64,000 bases of DNA from a bacterium (GCA_021796435.1 JAJYXM010000016.1:1458767-1522766), one strand, 5' to 3'; numbered from the stretch's first letter, positions 24,649 to 33,955 are shown. Program-made: numbers and translations. The notes: a model not told the origin generated them from the sequence alone.

Positions 24649-24680
24649 ACCCCGAGACTTTCGGGGTTCAATTCGTTTTC
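24649..24680 (+). terminator. terminator after the transglycosylase-like gene
   Basis: accccga-gact-ttcggggt stem, followed by tcaattcgtttt. Confidence 0.65.
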
Positions 24681-24699
24681 AGCTAAAAACACCTAAATA

Positions 24700-24728
24700 T
24701 TGACAAAAATAGGTAAATACTGTATTTT
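24700..24728 (+). promoter_or_regulatory. promoter of the NYN-domain gene
   Basis: TTGACA at 24700-24705, 17-bp spacer, TATTTT at 24723-24728. Confidence 0.6.
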
Positions 24729-24774
24729 TCCACTGTTAAATTTTTATAATCGTTATCTGTTTTAAACGACAATT

Positions 24775-25401
24775 ATGACCAATCTAGACCAACGCGTGGC
24801 TGTGCTTATCGACACGCAAAACATGTATCATTCGGCGAAGCACATCCATAACGCACGTTTGGCATTCGCCAAAATCGTGGACGCACTGACCGGCGGTCGC
24901 CCGCTCATCCGTGTCTTCGCTTATGTCGCGAAGTCCAAGACCGGCGAGGAGCAGGCTTTCTTCGGAGCATTGCAGGAAGCCGGCATCGAGCTTAAAGTTA
25001 AGGACATCCAGGAATTCGCCAGCGGCGAGAAAAAAGCCGACTGGGACGTGGGCATGACTGTGGATGCCATACGCCTGGCACCGAAGGTGGACACGATAAT
25101 CCTCATGACGGGCGACGGGGACTTCGTACCGCTGGTTCACTTCCTCCAGCAACAGGGCGTGCGCGTAGAGGTTGCGGCTTTCGGCGAATCCACGAACGCA
25201 CAACTCAAGGCATCGGCCGACAAGTTCTACGACATCTCTACCGAAGGACGCACTTTCCTCATGACATCCAAGGGTTCGCGCACCAGACACTCCGATGCAT
25301 ATGACGATGCCTTCGATGAGGAACCGCGACCGATGGCGCAGAGAAGGGGCGATGATAAGGATAAGATGTCACCAGGGAAAAAAGTGAGAGTAACCTTTTA
25401 A
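24775..25401 (+). CDS. NYN-domain (LabA/DUF88, PIN-like) ribonuclease-type protein
   Basis: A 208-aa protein with a PIN-like NYN domain in residues 1-165. Acidic metal-binding motifs are visible in order: VAVLIDTQNMY (D13), KADWDVGMTVDAI (D90-D99 region) and ILMTGDGDFVPLV (two Asp). Such domains cleave RNA or bind nucleotides with Mg. The last 40 residues are basic, acidic and disordered (RRGDDKDKMSPGKKVRV). It lies between rpsO and pnp, which fits an RNA-processing role, but its target is unknown. Confidence 0.8.
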   Translation: MTNLDQRVAVLIDTQNMYHSAKHIHNARLAFAKIVDALTGGRPLIRVFAYVAKSKTGEEQAFFGALQEAGIELKVKDIQEFASGEKKADWDVGMTVDAIRLAPKVDTIILMTGDGDFVPLVHFLQQQGVRVEVAAFGESTNAQLKASADKFYDISTEGRTFLMTSKGSRTRHSDAYDDAFDEEPRPMAQRRGDDKDKMSPGKKVRVTF

Positions 25402-25410
25402 AAAACCGAC

Positions 25411-25450
25411 GGCGACCTCAGCTCGTATACCGAAGCTCGGTCGCCTTCCC
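25411..25450 (+). terminator. terminator after the NYN gene
   Basis: ggcgacc ... ggtcgcc stem with an inner agct / agct pairing; tail ttccctt is poor in T. Confidence 0.5.
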
Positions 25451-25513
25451 TTGATCCGCGATGAAGTTCGTCACGGGCCAAGGGGAATGCTCCCCTGCTT
25501 AATAATTCAAATA

Positions 25514-25562
25514 CTTGTCTCGAGACATCGATCTGCATAAGCAGATTCAGTTTCGAGACAAG
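25514..25562 (+). promoter_or_regulatory. pnp leader hairpin (possible autoregulation site)
   Basis: A nested stem: cttgtctcga / tcgagacaag (10 bp) encloses atctgc-ataa-gcagat. It ends 61 nt before the pnp start. In E. coli a long pnp leader hairpin is cut by RNase III and then degraded by PNPase, giving autoregulation; the shape and place here invite the same reading, which is inference. Confidence 0.6.
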
Positions 25563-25623
25563 AGATAGGCCAAACCTTACGCGAAGTTACGCGGGGCGTC
25601 GGTCCTAGAACATATTTTATAGT

Positions 25624-27984
25624 ATGCAAAACCAGAAAGAGTTTTCCATCGAATGGGGTGGCCGCACGCTTACGATCGGCGTCGGACGCCTGGCCCAACA
25701 GGCCAACGGCTCATGCACGGTCCGCTATGGCGATACCCTCGTCCTCTGCACCGCGACCATGGGTGAGCTGCGTGAAGGCATCGACTTCTTCCCGCTGCAG
25801 GTCGATTTCGAAGAACGCATGTATGCCGCGGGGCGCATCAAGGGCTCCCGCTTCATCAAACGCGAAGGCCGTCCGACGGATGAAGCCATCCTTTCGGGAC
25901 GTCTCATCGATCGCGCCATCCGTCCGCTGTTCGATGACCGTATGCGCAACGAGGTCGCGGTCGTGAGCACGGTCTTCTCGCATGACCAAGAAAACGACGC
26001 GGACATCCCAGGCCTCATCGGCGCCGCCTGTGCGCTCGCCATCTCAAACATCCCTTGGTATGGCCCGATCGTCGCTTTGCGCGTGGGCCGCATCGACGGC
26101 AAATGGATATTGAATCCGACATATGCCGAGACCGACACGGGTGATCTGGACTTGGTCGTGGCCGGAGCAGACGGCAAGACGGTCATGCTCGAGGCTGGCG
26201 CCAAGCAAGTTTCGGAAGATGATGCCTATGCGGCCGTCGCCTGGGCGCTGGAACAGATGAAGCCGGTCATCGACTTGATCAACCAAGTCAAACAAGAGGT
26301 CGGCAAGACCAAGCTGGATCCGTTCTCACCCAAGACCGACGAAGAAAAGACAGCGCGCGCCGAACTCGACGCTCTACTCGAGACAGCACGCCAGTTCCTC
26401 ATGACCCGCAAGAGCGAAAGCCTTTTCGCCGCTCCCCTGAAGACAAAGGCCGATCGCAAAGCTGCGGTCTATCGTCTGAAAGCGGAATTGGATGCGCACC
26501 TCACGGAAGCACAGACGCCGAAGGAGCTGCGCAAGAAGGCGCTCGATATAGTGGATGAATTCGTGGACAACGAAATCACGCATCTGATTCTGGATGAAGG
26601 ACGTCGCGCAGACGGTCGTGCTTTGGATGAGATCCGTCAGCTCACGGCTGAAGTGGATCTGATACCGCGCACGCATGGTTCCGGTTTGTTCCAACGCGGA
26701 GCAACGCAAGTCCTCTCTTCCGTGACCCTCGGTTCGCCTGGCATGGAACAGACCCTGGACACCATGGAATACCAGGTGAAGAAGAGATATTTCCATCACT
26801 ACAATTTCCCCAGTTACTCGGTCGGCGAGACCAAGGGCAACCGCGGTCCGGGACGTAGGGAGATCGGACACGGCGCTTTGGCCGAACGCGCGATCATGCC
26901 GGTATTGCCGACACGTGAAGATTTCCCGTACACGATCCGCGTAGTCTCGGAAGTCCTGGGCTCCAACGGTTCCAGTTCTATGGGCGCGACTTGCGGTTCG
27001 ACCCTGGCCTTGATGGATGCCGGCGTCCCGATCAGCGCACCGGTAGCGGGCATCGCCATGGGCGTCGCCAGCGACGAGAAGACTGGGCGCTTCCGCGTCT
27101 TCACTGATCTGCAAGACCTCGAAGACGGCGAAGGCGGCATGGACTTCAAGGTCGCGGGCACGCGCACCGGCATCACCGCGATACAGATGGACACCAAGAC
27201 GCACGGCATCCCGCTCGAGACCGTCAAAGAGACGCTGGACATGGCGCGCGACGCGCGTTACAAGATCCTGGACGTGATCGAAACCGCATTGCCAGCGCCG
27301 CGCAGCGAGCTCTCCAAGTGGGCGCCGCGCATCGAATCGTTCCATATCAACCCAGACAGGATCCGCGACGTCATCGGACCGGGCGGCAAGATAATCAACG
27401 AGATCATCGCACAATGCAAAGTACAGATCGACATCGAAGATGATGGCTTAGTCATGATCACGGCCAACGATCCGGAAGGCATGAAGAAAGCCGTGGATTG
27501 GGTCAAACAATTGACGCGTGAAATCGCAGTCGGCGAGATCTTCACCGGACCGGTGACACGCATCATGGACTTCGGCGCATTCGTCGAGATCGCCCCGAAA
27601 CAGGAAGGCCTGGTCCACATCAGCGAACTGGCGCCGCATCGTGTCGACAAGGTAGGAGATATCGTGAAGATCGGCGACATGGTGACAGTCAAGGTATATG
27701 AGATAGATTCCATGGGTCGCATCAACCTATCCATCAAACGAGCTTCACCTGACTACAAGGAAAGCGATCGCGACAGCCAGCCGTTACGTCGCAGCAACGG
27801 ACCACGTCGCGATGGCAATGGCGGAGGCGGCCGCGGATTCGATCGCGGACCACGTCGCGATGGCTTCGACAGAGGCCCACGTCGGGACGCTAACGGACCA
27901 CACAGGAACGATGGATTCGATGCACCTAAAAGGGATAACGAGCCGCCGAAGCCCCCGGCAGACCCATCTATTTTAGGGTTCTAA
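25624..27984 (+). CDS. pnp: polyribonucleotide nucleotidyltransferase
   Basis: A 786-aa PNPase with the full domain order: RNase PH-like 1 (residues about 5-210), helical linker, RNase PH-like 2 (about 320-540, with FTDLQDLEDGEGGMDFKVAGT), KH domain (IRDVIGPGGKIINEI near 580) and S1 domain (IFTGPVTRIMDFGAFVEI...GLVHISEL near 645). It degrades RNA 3' to 5' with phosphate and adds tails. It is about 80 residues longer than usual, owing to a C-terminal Gly/Arg/Asp-rich low-complexity tail (RRDGNGGGGRGFDRG-type repeats) like those of some RNA helicases. The start codon follows a structured leader. Confidence 0.97.
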   Translation: MQNQKEFSIEWGGRTLTIGVGRLAQQANGSCTVRYGDTLVLCTATMGELREGIDFFPLQVDFEERMYAAGRIKGSRFIKREGRPTDEAILSGRLIDRAIRPLFDDRMRNEVAVVSTVFSHDQENDADIPGLIGAACALAISNIPWYGPIVALRVGRIDGKWILNPTYAETDTGDLDLVVAGADGKTVMLEAGAKQVSEDDAYAAVAWALEQMKPVIDLINQVKQEVGKTKLDPFSPKTDEEKTARAELDALLETARQFLMTRKSESLFAAPLKTKADRKAAVYRLKAELDAHLTEAQTPKELRKKALDIVDEFVDNEITHLILDEGRRADGRALDEIRQLTAEVDLIPRTHGSGLFQRGATQVLSSVTLGSPGMEQTLDTMEYQVKKRYFHHYNFPSYSVGETKGNRGPGRREIGHGALAERAIMPVLPTREDFPYTIRVVSEVLGSNGSSSMGATCGSTLALMDAGVPISAPVAGIAMGVASDEKTGRFRVFTDLQDLEDGEGGMDFKVAGTRTGITAIQMDTKTHGIPLETVKETLDMARDARYKILDVIETALPAPRSELSKWAPRIESFHINPDRIRDVIGPGGKIINEIIAQCKVQIDIEDDGLVMITANDPEGMKKAVDWVKQLTREIAVGEIFTGPVTRIMDFGAFVEIAPKQEGLVHISELAPHRVDKVGDIVKIGDMVTVKVYEIDSMGRINLSIKRASPDYKESDRDSQPLRRSNGPRRDGNGGGGRGFDRGPRRDGFDRGPRRDANGPHRNDGFDAPKRDNEPPKPPADPSILGF

Positions 27985-27989
27985 GAAGG

Positions 27990-29111
27990 ATGGATAGTCA
28001 GCTACCCAACAACTTAACCCAAGGATCAGCGATATTAGGTTACGGCGAAACGAAACGCAGCTACGTTAAATATGTAGCTGCGTTTTTCGCTGCAGTCTTT
28101 TTGTCGGCGATAGGAGCCTTTGTTGCATGGGCCCTACTTTCTCCGTTCAGCTTGCCTGCGGGGACTTTGGCGACCATCGCCTTACCAGGAAAAACTAATC
28201 TGCCGGATTCAACACCAAATGTATGGAGAAAAGCTGCGCTGTCCGGCTCGCCCATCATGCTGGGCTTAGCCAGGAGCGGAAAAGGTCTTGAGTATTTCGT
28301 GGTCGAACCACGCTGGATCGCATCAGATGATGCGATATCGATCAGTTCAGGGCTATTGAAGACAGTCTTCGCAGGCGCTGAAATACCGACGATAAACGAA
28401 CGTCCAGCGACATCATTTCTTTCACAGGCCTTGCTCAAAGCAAGAGGCAATAGCGCGTTCCTGACGCTATGGCCAGAGCAGGATACGACCAGGAAACCAG
28501 TATCAGGCAACATCAAGGACTCCCAGTGGAAAACCGACCTAGCGGTCAGCACAATTAATGACGACATCGTGCTTGAGGGAGATAACTACATCGATCTCAG
28601 AGCTTTACCCGAAGCCTGGACGACGGTTTCGCCTACTTTGATGGATCGCTTTGCTTTAGACATACGACAAATCCCAGACGCTATCGGTTGGGATGGCATC
28701 GATAAACACGATCCCACCCTCAAACTCGTCTTCACTGAGCCTCTGAATGATGAAACGCTGGATGAACTTTATGCTGCAGCAGGACAAACCAAGACGGCAA
28801 ACTACAGACTAGCTGACGGCAGCGTGGTTCCGGAACTGCTGACGCCTGATGCGACTGAGGATAAAGCCAGAATCAACTCATTAGGTATGCCATTAGAGGT
28901 GATACTTACCGGTAATAACCTGATTTTTCAAAAATATATCCCTACAGAAACCAAGACTAGCTGCGGCGAAAGACGGATTGCAGCCATAGACACTGAATCG
29001 TTACCCACTTCTATCCCAGAGTTACGGGCTATGCAGGAAAGACGTGCAAAACTCATTTTTTCGGTTGATAGAGGGAATCTTTTAGTTTGCTACCAAGTTA
29101 TCAACAAGTAA
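27990..29111 (+). CDS. hypothetical membrane-anchored protein
   Basis: A 373-aa protein starting 5 nt after pnp. One TM segment (about residues 28-52, YVAAFFAAVFLSAIGAFVAWALL) follows a short cytoplasmic head; the rest should be outside. The exterior part has no recognised fold, though scattered beta-strand patterns and one Cys pair near the end are visible. No usable ribosome spacing for the ATG (gaagg sits directly before it), so coupled translation from pnp is likely. Function unknown. Confidence 0.55.
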   Translation: MDSQLPNNLTQGSAILGYGETKRSYVKYVAAFFAAVFLSAIGAFVAWALLSPFSLPAGTLATIALPGKTNLPDSTPNVWRKAALSGSPIMLGLARSGKGLEYFVVEPRWIASDDAISISSGLLKTVFAGAEIPTINERPATSFLSQALLKARGNSAFLTLWPEQDTTRKPVSGNIKDSQWKTDLAVSTINDDIVLEGDNYIDLRALPEAWTTVSPTLMDRFALDIRQIPDAIGWDGIDKHDPTLKLVFTEPLNDETLDELYAAAGQTKTANYRLADGSVVPELLTPDATEDKARINSLGMPLEVILTGNNLIFQKYIPTETKTSCGERRIAAIDTESLPTSIPELRAMQERRAKLIFSVDRGNLLVCYQVINK

Positions 29112-29255
29112 TCAACATTTTGTTTTTTATTTTGTCAGAGCTTAAATTCTGATTATTTTTTTGCTTATTTTAGAAGGATTGATAGTTCTTGCAAAAAGGA
29201 ATATCATATATCCATACGGTCGTCGCGACTGTATTATCCACAACCATGTGGAAAA
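29098..29255. promoter_or_regulatory. cluster of DnaA-box-like sequences
   Basis: TTATCAACA at 29098-29106, TAATCAACA at 29109-29117, a perfect TTATCCACA at 29234-29242, and TGTGGAAAA (reverse-strand box, 8/9) at 29247-29255. Confidence 0.45.
29179..29207 (+). promoter_or_regulatory. promoter of the candidate 29214 RNA
   Basis: TTGATA at 29179-29184, 17-bp spacer, TATCAT at 29202-29207. Confidence 0.5.
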
Positions 29256-29700
29256 GCTCTTTCTCTGCAGAAATCGCGTAAATCGCGAAACAAACTTCAA
29301 CGGAAGCCTTCGGGCTGACTACCTCAAGCACTTTTTGCCTGCAACTGGACTGATTACCGTGCCTGTTACAACGGTAATCGATCTCATGCCTTGACTCGTT
29401 CCGCTCCCCAGGGAGCCAGAAACGAAATAACAAAAGTAAAACCCTTCACTTAGGCACCCTCAACAACCGAGCCTGCGGGCTCAACCGAGGTAATGCCGGG
29501 ATCGGGTCGAAGCAGCAGCACCTTATACTGAGACCAGGACGCTTAATGTGTTCGAACCGTCTGCGCCAAGGCGCAACCCAGAAACCAACGGGAAGACGGT
29601 CTCGAGCCACTCGCCGTACACCGCAAGGTTACTGCCGCGCCCAGGTCTGAAACCGCGCGGCCACTTATTCAACCAAGGGCCCTCCGCGGTTTCTTCTTTT
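29214..29700 (+). ncRNA. candidate long noncoding RNA with terminator
   Basis: The 800-bp gap between the 27990 gene and the dksA-like gene has no convincing protein. It has a promoter, a folded stretch and a terminator hairpin (aaaccgcg ... cgcggttt, then cttctttttt, ending near 29701). Clear helices: gagcc-tgcg-ggctc (29469-29482) nested in ggca-ccctc / gagg-taa-tgcc, and tgcgcc-aa-ggcgca (29561-29575) nested in accgtc / gacggt. I compared it with tmRNA, RNase P RNA, 6S and SRP RNA and could not match it; one agcagc near 29510 recalls SRP helix 8 but the rest does not fit. Confidence 0.4.
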
Positions 29701-29858
29701 TTACGATAGTTTTTGACTAGAGGTTAATGTGCCATTTACTTGATTACTGGATAAGCTCGCTTTTTGACCCAGAACCCATAAATCAGACGTTAACAGATTG
29801 CCTCTTGCCAGTAGCCCATAATCCATGCAAACTGTAATAGGACGTCAGAGAATTACGA

Positions 29859-29887
29859 TTGACGTAATTTTTTTACCAGACTATACT
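29859..29887 (+). promoter_or_regulatory. promoter of the dksA-lspA operon
   Basis: TTGACG at 29859-29864, 17-bp spacer, TATACT at 29882-29887; the leader would be only about 13 nt. Confidence 0.7.
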
Positions 29888-29906
29888 TGGTTATCCTAAA
29901 AACTAT

Positions 29907-30281
29907 ATGACCCCTGAAAAAATCGCGTATTTCAAGGATCGCTTGCTCCAAGAGCTGCAACGACTAAAACAACAGATCCAGGACCTCGGAGAAGAAAGCC
30001 CTACCGAACCTGGCCATTTTAATGTCCGCTACCCAGAGTCGATGAGCAACTCGGAAGACGACAATGCTGCGGAAATAACCGAATATTCAGACGAGCAGTC
30101 AATCATGGCCAGAATCCAAGACGAGCTGAAGGATGTAGAAGACGCACTTAAAGCTGTCGATAATGGAACTTACGGCGTCTGCAAGTACTGCAAGGCTGAA
30201 ATTGACGAAAAGAGATTAGAAGCCAGACCGGCATCATCCAGCTGCATCAAGTGCAAGAAACTGTTCACCCAAGAGCTGTGA
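29907..30281 (+). CDS. DksA/TraR-type C4 zinc-finger protein
   Basis: A 124-aa protein with an N-terminal helical hairpin (residues 1-85) and a C4 zinc finger, C92-xx-C95 and C113-xx-C116 (CKYC...CIKC). The DxxDxA/T motif that DksA uses to reach the RNA polymerase active site is replaced by a Glu/Asp-rich stretch (SEDDNAAEITEYSDE), close to TraR/YteA-like variants. It probably binds the RNA polymerase secondary channel. It shares 4 nt with lspA. Confidence 0.85.
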   Translation: MTPEKIAYFKDRLLQELQRLKQQIQDLGEESPTEPGHFNVRYPESMSNSEDDNAAEITEYSDEQSIMARIQDELKDVEDALKAVDNGTYGVCKYCKAEIDEKRLEARPASSSCIKCKKLFTQEL

Positions 30282-30754
30282 ACCAGCGGGAGGCTAAATC
30301 TTACGTAGCGATTTCCGTCGCATTGGCCTGCGCGGATATAGCGACTAAATATTTCATAAGTCACATCATTTCCAAGCCTCGGTTCATCCCCGGGGTTTTT
30401 GGTCTGACGGACCATAAAAATTTCGGTCTCGTCGCTGACCTAGACGTGCCCAAGATACTAATCCTATTTTTCACGGGCCTGTTGATCCTGGGCATGCTCT
30501 ACGTGCTTTTCGTGAAATCACAAAAGCTTTCGCGTCTTCAAGGGATAGCACTTGGTCTGATCATCGGGGGAGCGCTCGGTAATTTTACCGACAGGCTGAT
30601 ACATGGCTTCGTGTATGACTGGATTCTGCTTTTCGAAACATCCATCATCAACCTTGCGGATATTCTGATAGCCGTAGGGATGGGCCTGCTGATCTTGGAT
30701 AGTTTGCGTAAAAAGAAACAGATCGCAGTTGACACGCCCCAAGATCAAGCGTAG
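30278..30754 (+). CDS. lspA: lipoprotein signal peptidase II
   Basis: A 158-aa membrane protein with four TM segments. Family motifs are DHKNFGLV (N-x-G, residues 45-52), GGALGNFTDRLIHGFVYDWI with catalytic D114, and NLADILIAVG with catalytic D128. It removes signal peptides from lipoproteins, matching the lipoproteins encoded at 4112 and 11425. Start: GTG at 30278 overlapping the dksA stop (GTGA) with aagag upstream; an in-frame GTG at 30251 would overlap by 31 nt. Confidence 0.92.
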   Translation: MNQREAKSYVAISVALACADIATKYFISHIISKPRFIPGVFGLTDHKNFGLVADLDVPKILILFFTGLLILGMLYVLFVKSQKLSRLQGIALGLIIGGALGNFTDRLIHGFVYDWILLFETSIINLADILIAVGMGLLILDSLRKKKQIAVDTPQDQA

Positions 30755-30789
30755 CGGTAATAGTAGGTGCAGGGTTGATCCAAAATATT

Positions 30790-32289
30790 ATGGCATCAAC
30801 CGTAGCTACAGCATCGATCTTCGGGATCGACGCTTATTCAGTCGATCTTGAAGCAGACGTTTCGCCGGGACTAAGCGCTTTTTTAGTCGTCGGTTTACCA
30901 GATACGGCAGTACAGGAAGCAAGGGAACGGGTAAAAAGCGCCATGAAACACTCTGACCTGCCATTCCCTAGGACGAAAATAACCATAAATCTCGCGCCCG
31001 CGGATCTACGCAAGGCGGGTACAGGCTTCGACCTTCCGATGGCTATCGCCATCCTGATCACTAGCGGCAATCTGCCAGCCCTGGAGCCAAACGTATCCAT
31101 GCTAGCAGGCGAGCTTTCACTCGAAGGCAAGCTTCGCCCCATCGCAGGAGCGCTATCGATCGCGCTGCTCGCCTCAAAGCTGGGGTATAAAGAAATAATC
31201 TTGCCCGAAGCTAATGCGGATGAAGCAGCTTTGGTACCTGGACTGACAGTGCGTGCGGCTACGTCGTTGAAACAAGTAGTAGAACACCTGGAAAAGAGAA
31301 ATCCGCTTGACGCAGTCGAGACGCGGATCCTGGACATAAGATCCGATGGGGCAATAGGTTTTGATATGGCCAACATCCGCGGGCAAGAACAATCAAAAAG
31401 GGCCTTGGAGATAGCTGCGGCCGGCGGACACAACATCCTACTGCAAGGGCCACCGGGCTCGGGCAAGACCTTGCTCGCGAGAACCTTGCCTAGCATATTA
31501 CCGGACCTGACGACCGAAGAATCACTCGAAGCGACGCGTATACACTCAGTGATGGGGCTGCTGCCGACCGGCGGATATCTGACGACCCGTCCTTTCAGGA
31601 CTCCGCATCATAGCGCGTCAGCCATCGCACTGGTCGGAGGAGGTTCTATCCCTAAACCTGGAGAGATCTCTTTAGCACATCGCGGCGTGCTTTTTTTGGA
31701 TGAGTTCCCGGAGTTTCCGCGCACAGTACTCGAGAATCTGCGACAGCCGCTAGAAGATGGGACGGTCACGATATCCAGGGCACAGGGCACGATACATTTG
31801 CCGGCGCGCTTCTTGCTCGTAGCGGCCATGAACCCATGCCCTTGTGGTTATGCGACCGACACTGACAGACACTGCACCTGCACGCCTGTCCAGATCGACA
31901 GATACAGAAAGAAACTTTCCGGCCCCTTGTTGGACAGGATCGACCTGACGATAGAAGTACCGAAAGTACAGATAGAAAAACTGACTGACCTGGAGCCTGG
32001 AGAAAGCTCTGCGGAGATACGGCTAAGGGTCCAGTCAGCAAGAAACCGACAGATGGAAAGATACGGGAAAACGAATTCCGAACTGAGCGGAGAAGAGACG
32101 CGACGCAACATCATGCCGGATGACGATGCCAGAGAGCTCTTAAGACAAGCCGTCGAGCGCTTCAAACTCTCGGCAAGGGCATACTTCAGGACACTGAAAG
32201 TAAGCCGGACCATCGCCGACATCGAGCAAGCCGAGAATGTCAGGATTGAGCATGTCGCGGAGGCACTACAGTATCGTCAGGTGGCTTGA
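30790..32289 (+). CDS. comM: YifB/ComM-family Mg-chelatase-like AAA+ ATPase
   Basis: A 499-aa protein. The N-terminal ChlI-like domain (SVDLEADVSPGLSAFLVVGLPD, RVKSAM) is followed by an AAA+ module with Walker A GPPGSGKT at residues 220-227, a C-rich insert (NPCPCG...DRHCTC) and a C-terminal Mg_chelatase_C part. ComM is a branch-migration helicase in natural transformation and is widely kept in Patescibacteria alongside pili. Start: ATG 30790, preferred to the TTG at 30775 because it aligns with the family N-terminus. Confidence 0.93.
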   Translation: MASTVATASIFGIDAYSVDLEADVSPGLSAFLVVGLPDTAVQEARERVKSAMKHSDLPFPRTKITINLAPADLRKAGTGFDLPMAIAILITSGNLPALEPNVSMLAGELSLEGKLRPIAGALSIALLASKLGYKEIILPEANADEAALVPGLTVRAATSLKQVVEHLEKRNPLDAVETRILDIRSDGAIGFDMANIRGQEQSKRALEIAAAGGHNILLQGPPGSGKTLLARTLPSILPDLTTEESLEATRIHSVMGLLPTGGYLTTRPFRTPHHSASAIALVGGGSIPKPGEISLAHRGVLFLDEFPEFPRTVLENLRQPLEDGTVTISRAQGTIHLPARFLLVAAMNPCPCGYATDTDRHCTCTPVQIDRYRKKLSGPLLDRIDLTIEVPKVQIEKLTDLEPGESSAEIRLRVQSARNRQMERYGKTNSELSGEETRRNIMPDDDARELLRQAVERFKLSARAYFRTLKVSRTIADIEQAENVRIEHVAEALQYRQVA

Positions 32290-32326
32290 TTTTGTCTAAA
32301 TTTACACATGTTTCAGGGTTATACCC

Positions 32327-32355
32327 TTGACCTATATTGCTCAAAATGGTATGGT
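32327..32355 (+). promoter_or_regulatory. promoter of the LysM/M23 gene
   Basis: TTGACC at 32327-32332, 17-bp spacer, TATGGT at 32350-32355. It leaves a leader of about 170 nt with no feature I could name. Confidence 0.55.
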
Positions 32356-32534
32356 TTCCGAACCAAAAGAAAGCCCTCGGTTGAGCCAGACGTACATTTA
32401 AGACCCAATCCGGACATGTCGAAGTACCCTTCTGCAGCACTACTTCCTTCGGCGCCCGCGATTGATCAGAGGTACATATACCTAACTACATCAAACTAAC
32501 TACAACCAAGATTGCCATCGCCCTTTTCAGGACG

Positions 32535-33857
32535 ATGCGTTACATAAAACGCGGACTCCAGAACGTCGCGCGTGAACTGGCTAGGGGAATCTCCCCGGCA
32601 TCCAACATAATAGTGAAGCTCCTCATCTTGCCGATCTACGCATTGACCGTGAGCTTGAAACTGAAGATACAAAGGCTAGCCCTTCCGGCCAGGGGCATGG
32701 TCCTATTCATTTTGACTAACCGTTACCTTTTCCACGGGATCATCGGCGTGCTGGCGCTGACCACAGCTTTCAGCAACCTGAAATGGCATCAGGCCTATGC
32801 CCAGGATGTAGGACAGAACACACTATTGTTCTCATTGGCCACAAACCAGAGGAATGAGATTGTGGAGGAAATCGCAAACCCAAACGCCGTATCGAAGAAC
32901 AGCAATTATCTAGGTTCGGATACCATCATCGACATCCCACATATAGATTTCGACTACACGGAAGAAGACAACACCCGACCCACTTCCCTGCCTGCCACGA
33001 TCGCAGCTAAGCCTACCGCCGAAGGCACGGGGAGCACGGCTCCGAGGACCAAGACGGAATATTATACTGTGCAGGAAAACGACACGATCAGCACGATTGC
33101 CGACAGATTCGGCGTCAACGTAGGCACCATCCTGTGGAACAACAACCTGCAGGAAAAACAGTACATACGTCCTGGAGATGTGCTGAAGATACCTCCGGTT
33201 TCGGGGATCCTGGCGACCATAAAGAAAGGCGACACCGTCGGTAAACTCGCGAATTACTATTCCGTCAGCGCGGACGACATATATTCCGCCAACAACATCG
33301 CACCAAACGAAGCGTTGGTCCTGGGCACCGAACTCATGATCCCTAACGGTAAACCACCGCAGATAATCCAAACAACGTCGCAGATAGCGAGCAACGCGAA
33401 AAACGGCGCAAACGTACCTGCGGCATCAGTCGGGGCGATAGCCTCTTCGAGCAACGTGAAGCGTCCGCCTGATGCGGACACCAAGACCACAGCCAAGACC
33501 AAACTGTTGTGGCCGACACCGGGACATGTCATTACGCAATACTTCGGATGGAAACATATCGGTCTGGATATCGACGGTGACTACACCTCACCTCTTTACG
33601 CCGCAGAGGATGGCGTCGTCGAGACGGCAGGCTGGAGCAACGCCGGATACGGCCTGATGGTACTCATCGACCATGGCGGAGGCATGAAGACGCGCTACGG
33701 TCATGCGTCGAAACTCTTCGTCAAAGCCGGCGATACGGTGAAACGCGGACAGGTCATCGCCATGATGGGGACTACGGGTCGATCGACCGGAACCCATCTG
33801 CACTTCGAAGTCATCATAAACGGAGTCAGGGTCAACCCCTTGGGCTACATAAGATAA
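32535..33857 (+). CDS. LysM/M23 peptidoglycan endopeptidase
   Basis: A 440-aa protein. The N-terminal 90 residues include two hydrophobic segments (about 24-40 and 55-80), so it is anchored in the membrane. LysM 1 spans 176-220 (YTVQENDTISTIADRFGV...IRPGDVLKIP in parts), LysM 2 226-270, then a linker and an M23 domain (325-440). Zinc ligands are H341-xxx-D345 and H421-L-H423. It should cleave cross-links in peptidoglycan outside the cell and takes part in growth or division. Terminator follows. Confidence 0.9.
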   Translation: MRYIKRGLQNVARELARGISPASNIIVKLLILPIYALTVSLKLKIQRLALPARGMVLFILTNRYLFHGIIGVLALTTAFSNLKWHQAYAQDVGQNTLLFSLATNQRNEIVEEIANPNAVSKNSNYLGSDTIIDIPHIDFDYTEEDNTRPTSLPATIAAKPTAEGTGSTAPRTKTEYYTVQENDTISTIADRFGVNVGTILWNNNLQEKQYIRPGDVLKIPPVSGILATIKKGDTVGKLANYYSVSADDIYSANNIAPNEALVLGTELMIPNGKPPQIIQTTSQIASNAKNGANVPAASVGAIASSSNVKRPPDADTKTTAKTKLLWPTPGHVITQYFGWKHIGLDIDGDYTSPLYAAEDGVVETAGWSNAGYGLMVLIDHGGGMKTRYGHASKLFVKAGDTVKRGQVIAMMGTTGRSTGTHLHFEVIINGVRVNPLGYIR

Positions 33858-33861
33858 AAGA

Positions 33862-33886
33862 AAACCTCCGCCGAAAGCGGAGGTTT
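33862..33886 (+). terminator. terminator after the LysM/M23 gene
   Basis: aaacctccgc-cgaaa-gcggaggttt, perfect 10-bp stem. Confidence 0.8.
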
Positions 33887-33955
33887 CGCTATTCGAGCAG
33901 CGTCCTGGCATTGACGGATGACCAGAATTAGCTTATTGTCTGACGACACTATTTT

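Noticed and set aside
26374..27414. A 346-codon minus-strand frame inside pnp
   Set aside because: Mirror of the well-conserved PNPase frame in a GC-rich gene; no ribosome site or family features.
29233..29420. tmRNA tag-like frame near gcgaaacaaac
   Set aside because: No ALAA-type tag end, no tRNA-like ends with TTCGA arm and CCA.
29485..29530. SRP RNA (4.5S) call based on agcagc
   Set aside because: The GGAA loop and the 5' partner of helix 8 do not fit, and no Alu-like or flanking pairing was convincing.
32356..32534. Riboswitch (for example c-di-AMP type) in the LysM/M23 leader
   Set aside because: The leader length and gene type would suit, but I could not find the conserved core; a covariance search would decide.
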